Assembly (NCBI GenBank): GCA_947630875.1
Contig: CANRJG010000001.1
Span: 78,637 to 142,636, forward strand
Direction of reading: 5' to 3'
Source of the DNA: an uncultured Lachnospiraceae bacterium
GTDB taxonomy: Bacteria; Bacillota; Clostridia; Lachnospirales; Lachnospiraceae
Length of the DNA stretch: 64,000 nucleotides
This document shows positions 16,709-26,716 of the stretch, piece after piece. The notes below the pieces were generated by a model that worked only from the letters and a program-made list of their open reading frames with translations, was not told the DNA's origin and did no database searches. Positions within the stretch are counted from its first letter, which is position 1, and each line of letters opens with the position of its first letter. The position numbers and the translations under genes are program-made.

Positions 16709-17668
16709 TTACGGGCATTCAGTTTCCTGTGTCTCCGACGCGTAAGCTTTTGCGCCTTCCAGCACAGGAAGGGAAATGACAAAACGCGCCCCCTTTTTCT
16801 TCCTGTTTTCCGCAGTCAGACTTCCATGATGGGTCCGTATGATATCTCTGGCCATACTCAGCCCGATGCCGTATCCGCTTTTCGTTCCCCTGCCCCGGGC
16901 AAACCGCTGAAACAACAGTGGAAACTCTTCGGCCGGAATGCCTCTGCCTTCATCTTCAATCACGATCTGCACGCTGCTTCCGCAGTCTTTTATCCTGATC
17001 CAGACACAACCATTTTCTCCGGTATGTTCCGCCGCATTTTTCACAATATTTTCCAACGCCTGTGTCAGCCAGAACAGATCCCCGTAATACTGCAAGTCTT
17101 CGGCGCACTGCAGATGCATCTGCACCTTCCGTTTGTCTGTCAGCGCTTTCAGCTGACTGCATACGGCGGTAATCATCTGTTCCAAAGAAAAAGGCGCAAA
17201 GTTCATATGGATTTTGCCTTCCGCCAGCTGACTGGATTGTAAAATCCGGTCAATTTCCCCATTCAGCCGCAGAACACAGGTCTGCCCTTTCCACAGTGCC
17301 TGCCGTTCTTCTTCCGTCACAGACCGCAGCTGTGCAATTTCCAGCCAGATCTGCAGCGCGGTTACTGCCGTTTTCATCTGATGGGCCATATTTTCCACAA
17401 ACTGAATCGTATGTCGTTCCCGCTGCTGCTGCATATGTTTTTCATATAACAGCTGTCGTTCCAGACGACTGATCTGATTCTCAAGATTACAAATCCAGCC
17501 CTCCTCCAGATTTTCTTCCAGTGCCTCCGATGGGTTATCCAGAAAACGGCTGATCTGTTCTGTCAGTTCCTCAATTCGCCGATCCTGACGGGTCAGGCGT
17601 CTTTGCACCAGCAGCAGCGCAGTTATTCCCGCAATGCCGATGCCGACCGCCAATAATTCAACGATCAT
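16709..17668 (-). CDS. Histidine kinase with one membrane helix (BceS-like, no sensor domain)
   Basis: A 319-residue kinase. One N-terminal helix (about 3-22), a coiled-coil linker, then HisKA with His96 in N-M-A-H-Q-M-K-T and an HATPase domain with E-N-I-V-K-N-A-A (N box), D-E-G-R-G-I-P (G1) and G-Y-G-I-G-L-S (G2). There is no extracellular sensing region, the pattern seen in kinases that read the state of a partner ABC transporter. It overlaps the response regulator gene by 11 bases. The next gene, the permease, starts 90 bases downstream behind an operator. Stimulus unknown; cell-wall antibiotics or peptides are the usual ones for this type (family knowledge). Confidence 0.9.
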   Translation of the reverse strand: MIVELLAVGIGIAGITALLLVQRRLTRQDRRIEELTEQISRFLDNPSEALEENLEEGWICNLENQISRLERQLLYEKHMQQQRERHTIQFVENMAHQMKTAVTALQIWLEIAQLRSVTEEERQALWKGQTCVLRLNGEIDRILQSSQLAEGKIHMNFAPFSLEQMITAVCSQLKALTDKRKVQMHLQCAEDLQYYGDLFWLTQALENIVKNAAEHTGENGCVWIRIKDCGSSVQIVIEDEGRGIPAEEFPLLFQRFARGRGTKSGYGIGLSMARDIIRTHHGSLTAENRKKKGARFVISLPVLEGAKAYASETQETECP

Positions 17669-18374
17669 GAATTTCCTCGCCTGTAACGGGAACCGCCCAT
17701 CGGTATCCGGTTCCTCTCACTGTTTCAATATAATTCGTCCCGTTTGATTTTCCAAGCTTATCTCTGAGCCGGCTGATATTGACATTCAGCGTGTTTTCTT
17801 CCACATACATGCCGCTTTGATCCCATATGCCCAGAAACAATTCTTCCCGCGTCAGGATTCTCGGCCATTGTTCCATCAGTAGCTTTACAATTTTCAGTTC
17901 CGTTCCCGTCAGATCCATCTTTCCCTGTGCGTTATAGAGAATCTGCCGCTTTCCGTCATAAACCAGTTCTCCGCTTCGCTTCAGACTGTTTTGTACATTT
18001 GCGCTGCGGCGCAGCAGCGCCTGAATTCGAACCAGCAGTTCCTGCATACGAAACGGTTTCGTGATATAGTCATCTCCGCCTACATGAAATCCTCTGACGA
18101 TTTCAATTTCACTGTTCAGCGCAGTCAGGAAAATAATGGGCGTATTCCATTGTTTGCGGATCTTTCTGCACAGGTCATATCCGTTTTCCTCTCCCAGACA
18201 GATATCCAGAATAATCAGATCAACGCGTCCAAAGCGCAGCTGCTCCATAGCGCCTTCCGCATTGTCCGTACACAGCACATCATACGCATACCCGGACAGG
18301 ATTTCCGCCAGTCCCTCTGCCACACTCTCATCATCTTCTACAATCAGCAGATGTTTCTTCTCTTTCGTACTCAT
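17658..18374 (-). CDS. OmpR-family response regulator
   Basis: A 238-residue regulator: receiver domain with D-D acidic pocket at residues 14-15, phospho-acceptor Asp57 in I-I-L-D-I-C-L and conserved Lys in T-K-P-F, followed by a winged-helix DNA-binding domain (about 135-232, with R-E-E-L and V-R-G-T-G-Y-R-W). It starts 4 bases after the ABC ATPase stop and overlaps the kinase gene by 11 bases. It is the likely factor binding the CTTACA-type palindromes at 16673 and 13943 (inference from position and motif). Confidence 0.93.
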   Translation of the reverse strand: MSTKEKKHLLIVEDDESVAEGLAEILSGYAYDVLCTDNAEGAMEQLRFGRVDLIILDICLGEENGYDLCRKIRKQWNTPIIFLTALNSEIEIVRGFHVGGDDYITKPFRMQELLVRIQALLRRSANVQNSLKRSGELVYDGKRQILYNAQGKMDLTGTELKIVKLLMEQWPRILTREELFLGIWDQSGMYVEENTLNVNISRLRDKLGKSNGTNYIETVRGTGYRWAVPVTGEEIHDR

Positions 18375-18378
18375 AAGC

Positions 18379-19062
18379 TCATTCGCCCTCTTTTTTGCTG
18401 ATTATCCGTCCGTCCTCAATATGAATCAGCCGATCTGCTTCCCGCGCAGTTTCCAGATCATGAGTGACTACAATCAAGGTTTGTCCAAAGGCTTTTGCAC
18501 AGCTTTTCAGCAGTTTCATTGTTTGCTCCCCGGTTTTGCGGTCCAGATTTCCGGTGGGTTCATCTGCAAAAATCAGTCTGGGTCTTGCAATCACAGACCG
18601 GGCAATGGCTACACGCTGCTGCTCTCCGCCGGACAACTCTTCCGGATACCGGTCCAGCTTATCCTCCAGCATCAAAAGCTTTGTAAGCTTATCCAGAAAC
18701 TGCCGATCCGCCTTTCGCCCGTCCAGTGTCAGCGGCATACAGATATTCGTCCGCACAGTATATTCATCCAGTAAATTATATTGCTGAAATACAAAGCCCA
18801 TATACCGTCTTCGAAAAATGGCCATCTGGTGATCTGAACAGGCATAGAGATCCCTTCCTTCCACCCGAACCGTGCCCTGATCCGGCCGGTCCAGACCGCT
18901 CAGCACATGCAGCAGTGTAGATTTCCCGGATCCGCTGCGGCCAATCACTGCATAAAACAGCCCCGTTTCAAAAGACAGGCTGATTCCCTGCAGTGCGTGC
19001 ACCGGGCCGGAAGCTGTCCGATATGTTTTATAAATATCCTCCGCAACTAAGATCTGTTCCAT
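18379..19062 (-). CDS. ABC transporter ATP-binding protein (MacB/BceA-like)
   Basis: A 227-residue ATPase with Walker [10 protein letters not shown] at 41-49, Q-loop V-F-Q-Q-Y-N, signature L-S-G-G-E at 143-147, and Walker B L-I-F-A-D-E at 163-168 followed by P-T-G-N-L-D. This is the MacB/LolD/BceA subgroup that pairs with FtsX permeases. It is the first gene of the module ATPase-regulator-kinase-permease, which places the permease three genes away instead of next door as is usual. The upstream 46 bases before the sirtuin region show no matching palindrome. Confidence 0.93.
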   Translation of the reverse strand: MEQILVAEDIYKTYRTASGPVHALQGISLSFETGLFYAVIGRSGSGKSTLLHVLSGLDRPDQGTVRVEGRDLYACSDHQMAIFRRRYMGFVFQQYNLLDEYTVRTNICMPLTLDGRKADRQFLDKLTKLLMLEDKLDRYPEELSGGEQQRVAIARSVIARPRLIFADEPTGNLDRKTGEQTMKLLKSCAKAFGQTLIVVTHDLETAREADRLIHIEDGRIISKKEGE

Positions 19063-19189
19063 TTTTTCCTGTTCTTTCCGCTAAAGAAAAATCCGAAGCA
19101 TTTATTCTGTGCCGGAATCCAAAGTTTTTTCATTTTATCATAAATCATTTTTATTGACAATGTTCCAGTTGGATTTTACGTCAAATCTC

Positions 19190-19218
19190 TTGCAATCTCT
19201 TTTTCCCTTATATAAAAT
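19190..19218 (+). promoter_or_regulatory. Sigma-A promoter of the sirtuin gene
   Basis: TTGCAA (19190-19195), 17-base spacer, TAAAAT (19213-19218), 31 bases before the ATG. Confidence 0.6.
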
Positions 19219-19249
19219 AATGTCAGAATCAAAAAAGGAGGACTGCACC

Positions 19250-19972
19250 ATGGATCAACTGCAAAAACTACAGGACGCCGTCACTGCCAGCCGTTATATT
19301 GTATTTTTCGGCGGCGCGGGCGTTTCCACGGAAAGCGGCATTCCGGATTACCGGAGTGTGGACGGTCTTTACAACCAGAAATACGATTATCCGCCGGAAA
19401 CCATGCTCAGCCATGATTTTTTCATCGCGAAACCGGAGGAATTTTACCGTTTTTACCGGGATAAAATGATGGCGCCGGAGGCAAAACCAAACGCGGCCCA
19501 CAAAAAGCTTGCCGAACTGGAAGCCGCCGGAAAGCTGAAAGCCGTCATTACCCAGAACATCGACGGTCTGCACCAGGCCGCCGGCAGCAAAACGGTACTG
19601 GAACTGCATGGCAGCGTACACCGCAACCACTGTCTGAGCTGCCGGAAGTTTTTCAATTTTGACTACATTTACCAAAGTACCGGCGTTCCCCGCTGCGACG
19701 CCTGCGGCGGCCGCATCAAACCGGACGTGGTGCTGTATCAGGAAGGCCTCGATCAGGAGACCTTAAATCAGTCGGTCTATCACATTTCCCATGCCGATAT
19801 GCTGCTTATCGGCGGCACCTCCCTGGCCGTATATCCGGCGGCAGGGCTCATTGACTATTTCCGGGGCAAAACCCTGGCCGTGATCAATAAATCCTCCACG
19901 CCCCGGGACAAACACGCCGATATTCTGATTCAGGGCAGCATCGGCGAAATACTGGGGCAGATTAAGGTCTGA
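19250..19972 (+). CDS. NAD-dependent protein deacetylase (SIR2 family)
   Basis: A 240-residue sirtuin that removes acyl groups from protein lysines using NAD. G-A-G-V-S-T-E-S-G-I-P-D-Y-R-S at 22-36 binds NAD, T-Q-N-I-D-G-L-H at 101-108 is the second signature, His120 in L-E-L-H-G-S is the catalytic base, and Cys128/131/149/152 form the zinc site. The start at 19250 follows AAAAGGAGG; an open frame to 19109 is upstream non-coding sequence containing the promoter. The 3' end overlaps the convergent rRNA methyltransferase gene by 11 bases. Acetyl versus longer acyl preference cannot be told. Confidence 0.95.
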   Translation: MDQLQKLQDAVTASRYIVFFGGAGVSTESGIPDYRSVDGLYNQKYDYPPETMLSHDFFIAKPEEFYRFYRDKMMAPEAKPNAAHKKLAELEAAGKLKAVITQNIDGLHQAAGSKTVLELHGSVHRNHCLSCRKFFNFDYIYQSTGVPRCDACGGRIKPDVVLYQEGLDQETLNQSVYHISHADMLLIGGTSLAVYPAAGLIDYFRGKTLAVINKSSTPRDKHADILIQGSIGEILGQIKV

Positions 19973-21149
19973 CCGCCCCGTCGTTTTCCGGTGTCTGTGA
20001 GAGAAGACAGACCGCTTCCATATTGGCGGTAAACGGAAATTCATCCACCGCGGTGATCTTTTCTATATGATATCCGTTGGCAGTCAGTATCTGTAAATCT
20101 CTGACCATGTTTTTCGGATTGCAGGAAACGTAAATCAGATACGCCGCCTGAAATCCGAGAATCTTACGAATGGCCTTCGGCTGTATCCCTTCCCTGGGCG
20201 GATCCAGTATGATCAGTTCCGGGGAAGCCGCCAGCCGATCCATCACTTCCGCAACATCGCCGGCGATAAAGCTGCAGTTATCCAGCCCGTTGGCCGCCGC
20301 ATTTTCCCGGGCGGCTTCCACGGCTTCTTCCACGATTTCCACGCCGATGACCTGTTTTGCCACGGCGCTTAAAATCTGCGCAATGGTTCCGGTGCCGCTG
20401 TAAAGATCAAACATGGTATGGCAGCGGATGCCCCCGGCAAATTCCCTGACTGTCTCATACAGCACTTCCGCGCCGTAGGAGTTGGTCTGAAAAAAGGAAA
20501 AGGGGCTGATCTTAAACCGCAGTCCCAGCAGTTCTTCCGTAAAATAAGCCTGACCGTACAGAATTTCTGTCCGGTCATTTTTGACTGCGTCCGAAAAACT
20601 GTCATTCACCGTATGCAGGATGCTGACCAGCCGTCCCTGTAAAGGCAGCGCAAGCAGTCCCTCCGCAAAAGGAGTCAGGTCCGGCGTTTCCTGGGAAGTG
20701 GTCACCAGATCCGCCAGGATTTCTCCGGTATGCAGTCCCTTTCGAATCAGCAGGTGCCGTAAGAATCCCCGGTGGGTCTTCTTATGAAAATACGAGGTGC
20801 CGCGCTTTGCAAAATAGTCTTCCGCAAACGCCACAATCTGCCGGTAGTCTGCATCTACGATCCGGCAGTCTGCGGCGCTGACAATATCATAAAAACTTTT
20901 CTTTCTGTGCATGCCCAGCTGCAGCGGGCCGTCTTTGCGGGAATCCCCGAAGGAAAACTCCATCTTGTTGCGGTATTCCAGCACCTTCTCGCCGGAACGC
21001 ATTCCGGTATAATGACAGTCGCAGGGCAATTCCTGTAAAAGTGCCCGCAGCTGCGCGTCTTTTTCCCGCAGCTGTGCTTCATAAGAAAGATGTGCATAAG
21101 CACAACCGCCGCAGATACCGGTCTGCGGACATGCGCTGATCATTTCCAT
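19962..21149 (-). CDS. rlmD: TrmA/RlmD-family RNA (uracil-5-)-methyltransferase
   Basis: A 395-residue SAM-dependent enzyme expected to make 5-methyluridine in 23S rRNA. The C-terminal catalytic region has F-D-L-Y-S-G-T-G-T (SAM binding), I-L-D-P-P-R-E-G and V-S-C-N-P (nucleophilic Cys). At the N-terminus C-x5-C-x2-C (Cys7, 13, 16) with a later Cys near residue 95 fits the family's Fe-S cluster. The usual N-terminal TRAM domain is absent: the protein starts right at the Cys motif, about 50-60 residues short of RlmD. It follows pcrA by 7 bases and is last in the GH18-metK-pcrA operon. RlmD/RlmCD/TrmA substrate cannot be separated here. Confidence 0.85.
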   Translation of the reverse strand: MEMISACPQTGICGGCAYAHLSYEAQLREKDAQLRALLQELPCDCHYTGMRSGEKVLEYRNKMEFSFGDSRKDGPLQLGMHRKKSFYDIVSAADCRIVDADYRQIVAFAEDYFAKRGTSYFHKKTHRGFLRHLLIRKGLHTGEILADLVTTSQETPDLTPFAEGLLALPLQGRLVSILHTVNDSFSDAVKNDRTEILYGQAYFTEELLGLRFKISPFSFFQTNSYGAEVLYETVREFAGGIRCHTMFDLYSGTGTIAQILSAVAKQVIGVEIVEEAVEAARENAAANGLDNCSFIAGDVAEVMDRLAASPELIILDPPREGIQPKAIRKILGFQAAYLIYVSCNPKNMVRDLQILTANGYHIEKITAVDEFPFTANMEAVCLLSQTPENDGAVRP

Positions 21150-21156
21150 TTGTGGT

Positions 21157-23385
21157 TTACTCCTGTTTTTTCAGTTTCGCAAAGCCGGCAAACATATGCT
21201 TCACGCCAAAGCGGTCAAAGTCTACCGTCACCTCATAGTCCCGGCCGCCGTCCTGAATGGCCGTCACGGTTCCGAGGCCGAATTTGATATGGGACACCCG
21301 GTCCCCCATGGTATAATCCAACGGCGCTTTCGTAAAGGCGGAGGCCTTTTTCATACCCGCGAAAGCATTGGACGCAAAGCTGGCCTTTGCATCGGTATAG
21401 CTGTGGTCCTCCGTAAAGCTGATCCGCTTCTTTTCCTGACGTTCGAAGGCTCCCGGCTGTAAAAGTTCCTTCGGGATTTCCTCCAGAAACCGGGAGGGTT
21501 TCTGATACATCTGCTCGCCCCGCACCATCCGCAGACGGGACCAGCTCAGCATCAGCTCCTCTCTGGCCCGGGTAATACCCACATAGCAGAGCCGCCGTTC
21601 TTCTTCGATTTCTCCTTCGTCCCCGCTGTAGATCGCCATCATGCCGGGGAACACGCCCTCTTCCATACCGCTGATATACACCACCGGAAATTCCAGGCCC
21701 TTTGCACCATGGAGCGTCATCAATACCACATAATCCGAATGGCTTTCCAGCGTATCGATTTCCGCCACCAGCGCCACTTCCTGCAGGAAACCATTCAAAG
21801 TGGGCGTCTCCGTGCTTTCTTCATAGGAAACAATTTTGTTCCGCAGTTCTTCCAGGTTCTGCAGCCGTTCCTGTGCTTCCTCTGTCTGCTCTGCTTCCAG
21901 TTCCGCCCGATATCCGGTGGTTTCCAGAATATCGTCGAAAATCTCCGACAATTTCAGATAGTCCAGACAGCTGCGCCACTTAAAGAACGGCTCGGTAAAA
22001 GAAGCGATGCGGGCGGCAGCTCGCTGCAGTCCCACAATCTGCTCCGCCCGGACTGCCGCGTCGAAAAATGTAATATCATTTTCAAAGGCATGCTGGGCAA
22101 TCTTATCAATACTGGCCTGTCCGATGCCCCGTTTCGGCACGTTGATGATCCGTCTGGCGGCGATATCGTCCATACCGTTATTAATGGTCTTAAGATACGC
22201 AAGCAGATCCTTGATTTCCTTGCGGGCATAGAAATTGACGCCGCCGATCAGCTGATAGGGAATATTGGCGCCGATACATTTTTCTTCAAAAATACGGGAC
22301 TGGGCATTGGTCCGGTAAAGAATCGCGAAATCGCTGTACTTCCGGCCCTCAGTCCGCATTTTTTTCCGGATATCCTCGATGATATGTTCCGCCTCGTCGT
22401 AGGCCGTCTGGGCGCTGTAACAGGCGATTTTTTCCCCAGTGCCCTGATCGGTCCACAAATGTTTCTTCTTTCTGGCACGGTTGTTGGCAATGACCGCGTT
22501 GGCGGCATCCAGAATATTGGCGGTGGAACGGTAATTCTGTTCCAGCCGGACGGTCTTCGCTTCGGGGAAATATTTTTCAAAATCCAGAATATTGGAAATA
22601 TTCGCACCCCGGAACCGGTAAATGGACTGATCGTCGTCTCCCACCACGCACAGATTGTGATACTTCGCCGCCAGCAGCCGGACAAACACAAACTGTACTT
22701 TGTTTGTATCCTGGTACTCGTCGATATGAATATAACGGAACCGTTCCTGATACTGTTCCAGCACCTGGGCGTCCGTCTGAAACAACCGCACCGTATTGAG
22801 CAGCAGATCGTCAAAATCCATGGCGTTGCTTTTTTTCAGCTGCGCCTCGTATTCCTTATACACCCGGGCGGTCAGAATTTCATCCACATCGCTGCCTGCC
22901 TGATCCATACATAGTTCCGTATCTGTCAGATTGTTCTTATAAGCAGATATTTTTGCCAGAAAGGTCCGGTCCTTGTAGACCTTTGTATCCAGGTTCCACT
23001 TCTTTATAATTTCCTTAATGACAGCCTTCGAGTCGTCCGTATCATAAATGGAAAAATTGTTCTGATACCCGATTCTGTCCGCATAACGGCGCAAAATTCT
23101 TGCGCAGCTGGAATGAAAGGTGCTGACCCAAATCTGATCGGATCCTGTGCCCACCAGCTGGCCGACCCGCTCCCGCATCTCATCCGCCGCCTTGTTGGTA
23201 AAAGTAATTGCCAGAATATGCCGGGGCGAAACGCCCTGTTCAATCAGCCATGCAATCCGGTTTGTAAGTACCCTTGTTTTTCCTGTGCCTGCCCCTGCCA
23301 AAATCAAAAGCGGTCCTTCTGTATGAAGCACCGCTTCCTTTTGTTCCCGGTTCAGGGTATCGGAAAGTGTATATGTCTGTTCCAT
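21157..23385 (-). CDS. pcrA: UvrD/PcrA-type 3'-5' DNA helicase
   Basis: A 742-residue superfamily 1A helicase for DNA repair and clearing of replication-transcription conflicts. Motif Q (L-N-x-E-Q), Walker A A-G-A-G-T-G-K-T, Walker B with D-E-Y-Q-D-T, Q-S-I-Y-R-F-R-G, and motifs IV-VI (Q-N-Y-R-S, V-x-L-M-T-L-H-G-A-K-G-L-E, Y-V-G-I-T-R-A) are all visible. The C-terminal Tudor-like end (G-D-R-V-S-H-I-K-F-G-L-G-T-V) is the PcrA RNA-polymerase-binding region. A TTG codon at 23388 directly precedes the ATG; AGGA is 8 bases from the TTG and 11 from the ATG, so either may be used. It sits 22 bases after metK. Confidence 0.96.
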   Translation of the reverse strand: MEQTYTLSDTLNREQKEAVLHTEGPLLILAGAGTGKTRVLTNRIAWLIEQGVSPRHILAITFTNKAADEMRERVGQLVGTGSDQIWVSTFHSSCARILRRYADRIGYQNNFSIYDTDDSKAVIKEIIKKWNLDTKVYKDRTFLAKISAYKNNLTDTELCMDQAGSDVDEILTARVYKEYEAQLKKSNAMDFDDLLLNTVRLFQTDAQVLEQYQERFRYIHIDEYQDTNKVQFVFVRLLAAKYHNLCVVGDDDQSIYRFRGANISNILDFEKYFPEAKTVRLEQNYRSTANILDAANAVIANNRARKKKHLWTDQGTGEKIACYSAQTAYDEAEHIIEDIRKKMRTEGRKYSDFAILYRTNAQSRIFEEKCIGANIPYQLIGGVNFYARKEIKDLLAYLKTINNGMDDIAARRIINVPKRGIGQASIDKIAQHAFENDITFFDAAVRAEQIVGLQRAAARIASFTEPFFKWRSCLDYLKLSEIFDDILETTGYRAELEAEQTEEAQERLQNLEELRNKIVSYEESTETPTLNGFLQEVALVAEIDTLESHSDYVVLMTLHGAKGLEFPVVYISGMEEGVFPGMMAIYSGDEGEIEEERRLCYVGITRAREELMLSWSRLRMVRGEQMYQKPSRFLEEIPKELLQPGAFERQEKKRISFTEDHSYTDAKASFASNAFAGMKKASAFTKAPLDYTMGDRVSHIKFGLGTVTAIQDGGRDYEVTVDFDRFGVKHMFAGFAKLKKQE

Positions 23386-23407
23386 CAATCCGCTGTTCCT
23401 GTTCTTT

Positions 23408-24595
<1,188 letters not shown>

Positions 24596-24625
24596 ATGTT
24601 CTTCTCCTGGTATCCGTTTTTTCTG

Positions 24626-26308
24626 TCATTCGGGATAGTATCTTACGATGACATCCCAACAGTCTTCCGTTTCAAATCCCAGCCGCCATGCTGCCATGCC
24701 GGCAATATCGTAACTTTGTATTTTCATCAGTTTTTCTTCCAGAGAACGTTCGTCCTCCACCCAGATCCGGTACATCGTACCGTTTTCCTCTTTTTCCGCA
24801 TAATACTGACCCAGCGCAGCGTCCCATTCCGGCGTCATGCCGTGTTCCGTCAAAAAAGTTCCGGTATCGGCGATGCCTAAGGTCTGCCAAGAAAGAGTGT
24901 AGGGCGAATACGCCTCGCTGGCGTTTTCCGCGGCAATCTCCGCCTCTGTCTTCGGCGTATCGATCCAGAGTCTTGTGTAAAACGGCACGCCGTTGATCAG
25001 CTTTTCTTTCGGAACCTCTTCCAGCATTGTACGGATTGCGTAATCCGTATATTCCAGCGAAGCCACGGAACCGGCCCCCGTCTCTTCATTTAAATGTTCG
25101 TCATAGGACATGACGATCACATAATCCGCAAAAACCGACTGCTCCTTCCGGCCGTAAAAGCTGTTGAAATTGTAGGGGACATAGTTGTCCACCGAAAGCA
25201 CCAGCCCGTTTTCATGACACCGGACGGAAAGCTCCCGTACAAATTCCACATAGGCCGCGCCCGTATCCTCCGGCAGTCCCTCAAAATCCAGATTGACGCC
25301 GTCGATGCCCAGCCGGACACACTCCGACACAATCTGATCGATCATATGCTGTCTGTGGCTGTAAAACGGCAGCGCCTCCCGCACATCCGCATCGTAAGTG
25401 AAATTTTCAAACAATGCCCATACTTCGATGCCAAGTCCATGGCAGAGATCCACATACGTCTGATCCGCCAGAGACTGTATATTGCCGCTTCCATCGGTCA
25501 GGAAAAACCAGGTAGGGCTGATGACATTCACACCCTTTGCATGTGCAAGTTTGCTTCTTAAATCCGCATTGCCGGATGCCGCGGCCATTTGATGCCAGGC
25601 CAGACAGATTTTTTCATTTCGCAAAAATGAAGAATATACCTGATCCGAATTGGCAATCGTAATCGTGTCCTGATAAGTGTCCGAAAGATATCTGGTCCGG
25701 ATATAACCGATACAGCCGTCTGCCGATACCACATGGGTCCAGTCGTCCACCGTATCCAGAATTTCCAGCGCCTCCCCCACAGCTGTATCTTTTAACACCG
25801 GCGACTTAATGCCGGCGCGATACCGGAGCTGCGTCTCTTTTTTCACATTTGCAAAGTTTTTCTCCGCTGCCTGCGTGCCGATAATCAGCCGATGCGGTTC
25901 CTGATATTCTTCGCAGGCAATCTGCGCGTATGACGTCAGTACATCCAGACGGATACGGATTTCCTCTCCATCGATCTTCACGCCGTCGCTCAGGAACTGC
26001 GGTCCCTCCGGTTTCACGTAAATGACCTGCTGCAATTCTTCATCAAAAAAGAATCTGCTGCATATATATTTCTGAACCGTATCCAGGGTCAGATACACGC
26101 CGTCTTCTGCCTGCACCGCCTGTTCCTCCAGCAGGACATGATCCACCATCAGCGCCACGTCCTGTTCCTTCGATACGCCGAAAAACGTATTTAAATTATA
26201 TCGCTGCGTGCCGGGTCTGAAATGATTTCCGATCAGAAACGCACCGGCGGCACAGATGATCAGCGTTGCAAATATTACGAACGGTAAAATGCTCCTTTTT
26301 TTTTGCAT
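24626..26308 (-). CDS. Membrane-anchored GH18-family glycosidase with SH3-like domain
   Basis: A 560-residue protein with an N-terminal signal anchor (about 7-27), a region with copper-amine-oxidase-N-like repeats (about 55-130), an SH3-like segment (about 165-210) and a GH18 barrel (about 230-555). D-G-V-N-L-D-F-E at 336-343 corresponds to the GH18 DGxDxDxE motif with Glu343 as acid; V-M-S-Y-D-E-H follows. This resembles YaaH/SleL-type cortex or peptidoglycan N-acetylglucosaminidases. The start at 26308 follows AGGAGG; the frame extends to 26428 through the promoter, so that stretch is not coding. First gene of the operon with metK, pcrA and the RlmD-like gene. Confidence 0.85.
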   Translation of the reverse strand: MQKKRSILPFVIFATLIICAAGAFLIGNHFRPGTQRYNLNTFFGVSKEQDVALMVDHVLLEEQAVQAEDGVYLTLDTVQKYICSRFFFDEELQQVIYVKPEGPQFLSDGVKIDGEEIRIRLDVLTSYAQIACEEYQEPHRLIIGTQAAEKNFANVKKETQLRYRAGIKSPVLKDTAVGEALEILDTVDDWTHVVSADGCIGYIRTRYLSDTYQDTITIANSDQVYSSFLRNEKICLAWHQMAAASGNADLRSKLAHAKGVNVISPTWFFLTDGSGNIQSLADQTYVDLCHGLGIEVWALFENFTYDADVREALPFYSHRQHMIDQIVSECVRLGIDGVNLDFEGLPEDTGAAYVEFVRELSVRCHENGLVLSVDNYVPYNFNSFYGRKEQSVFADYVIVMSYDEHLNEETGAGSVASLEYTDYAIRTMLEEVPKEKLINGVPFYTRLWIDTPKTEAEIAAENASEAYSPYTLSWQTLGIADTGTFLTEHGMTPEWDAALGQYYAEKEENGTMYRIWVEDERSLEEKLMKIQSYDIAGMAAWRLGFETEDCWDVIVRYYPE

Positions 26309-26341
26309 ATATCCTCCTGTACCGATGCTGACGTAGATTTT

Positions 26342-26370
26342 ATTATACACCAGATTCACCGATAAGACAA
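26342..26370 (-). promoter_or_regulatory. Sigma-A promoter of the GH18-metK-pcrA operon
   Basis: Minus-strand TTGTCT (26365-26370), 17-base spacer, perfect TATAAT (26342-26347), 34 bases before the GH18 start. Confidence 0.8.
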
Positions 26371-26625
26371 TGTTTTCCGGTTTGAAAATCAGCGGCAGAG
26401 CTGCAAAAAGGCTGTCCGTTTCCTCCACTTTATTATTTACATTCTCTGCCGCTTATGTTATAGTCGTTTACCAGACAGTTATTCAATTTTATCTCATTAT
26501 TGTCAAAATGGCAAGTTTCGTTTTATTTTTCCGAAAAAATGGAAATTTTCACAGAAAAAACATTTTTCGGGATATAATTAAGCAGATAAATGGAATATCC
26601 TGTATAGATTTCCACTTTAAACTGC
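26371..26625. other. Intergenic region upstream of mecA with inverted repeats
   Basis: No gene is supported here. The stretch is AT-rich and holds a perfect 10-bp inverted repeat AGCGGCAGAG (26391-26400) / CTCTGCCGCT (26444-26453), an imperfect hairpin CCGAAAAAATG / CATTTTTCGG (26531-26570), and a second TATAAT (26573-26578) without a convincing -35. Confidence 0.5.
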
Positions 26626-26654
26626 TTTACACTTTTTTGAATTTTGTATATACT
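26626..26654 (+). promoter_or_regulatory. Sigma-A promoter of mecA
   Basis: TTTACA (26626-26631), 17-base spacer, TATACT (26649-26654), 62 bases before the mecA ATG. Confidence 0.7.
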
Positions 26655-26716
26655 AATAAAGAATTGAAACAATACCGTTTTTGTGCCTTTATCACGCAGA
26701 GGAGGAAGGTGTTTGA

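Noticed and set aside
24596..24625. SAM riboswitch before metK.
   Set aside because: Only 30 bases separate metK from the upstream gene.
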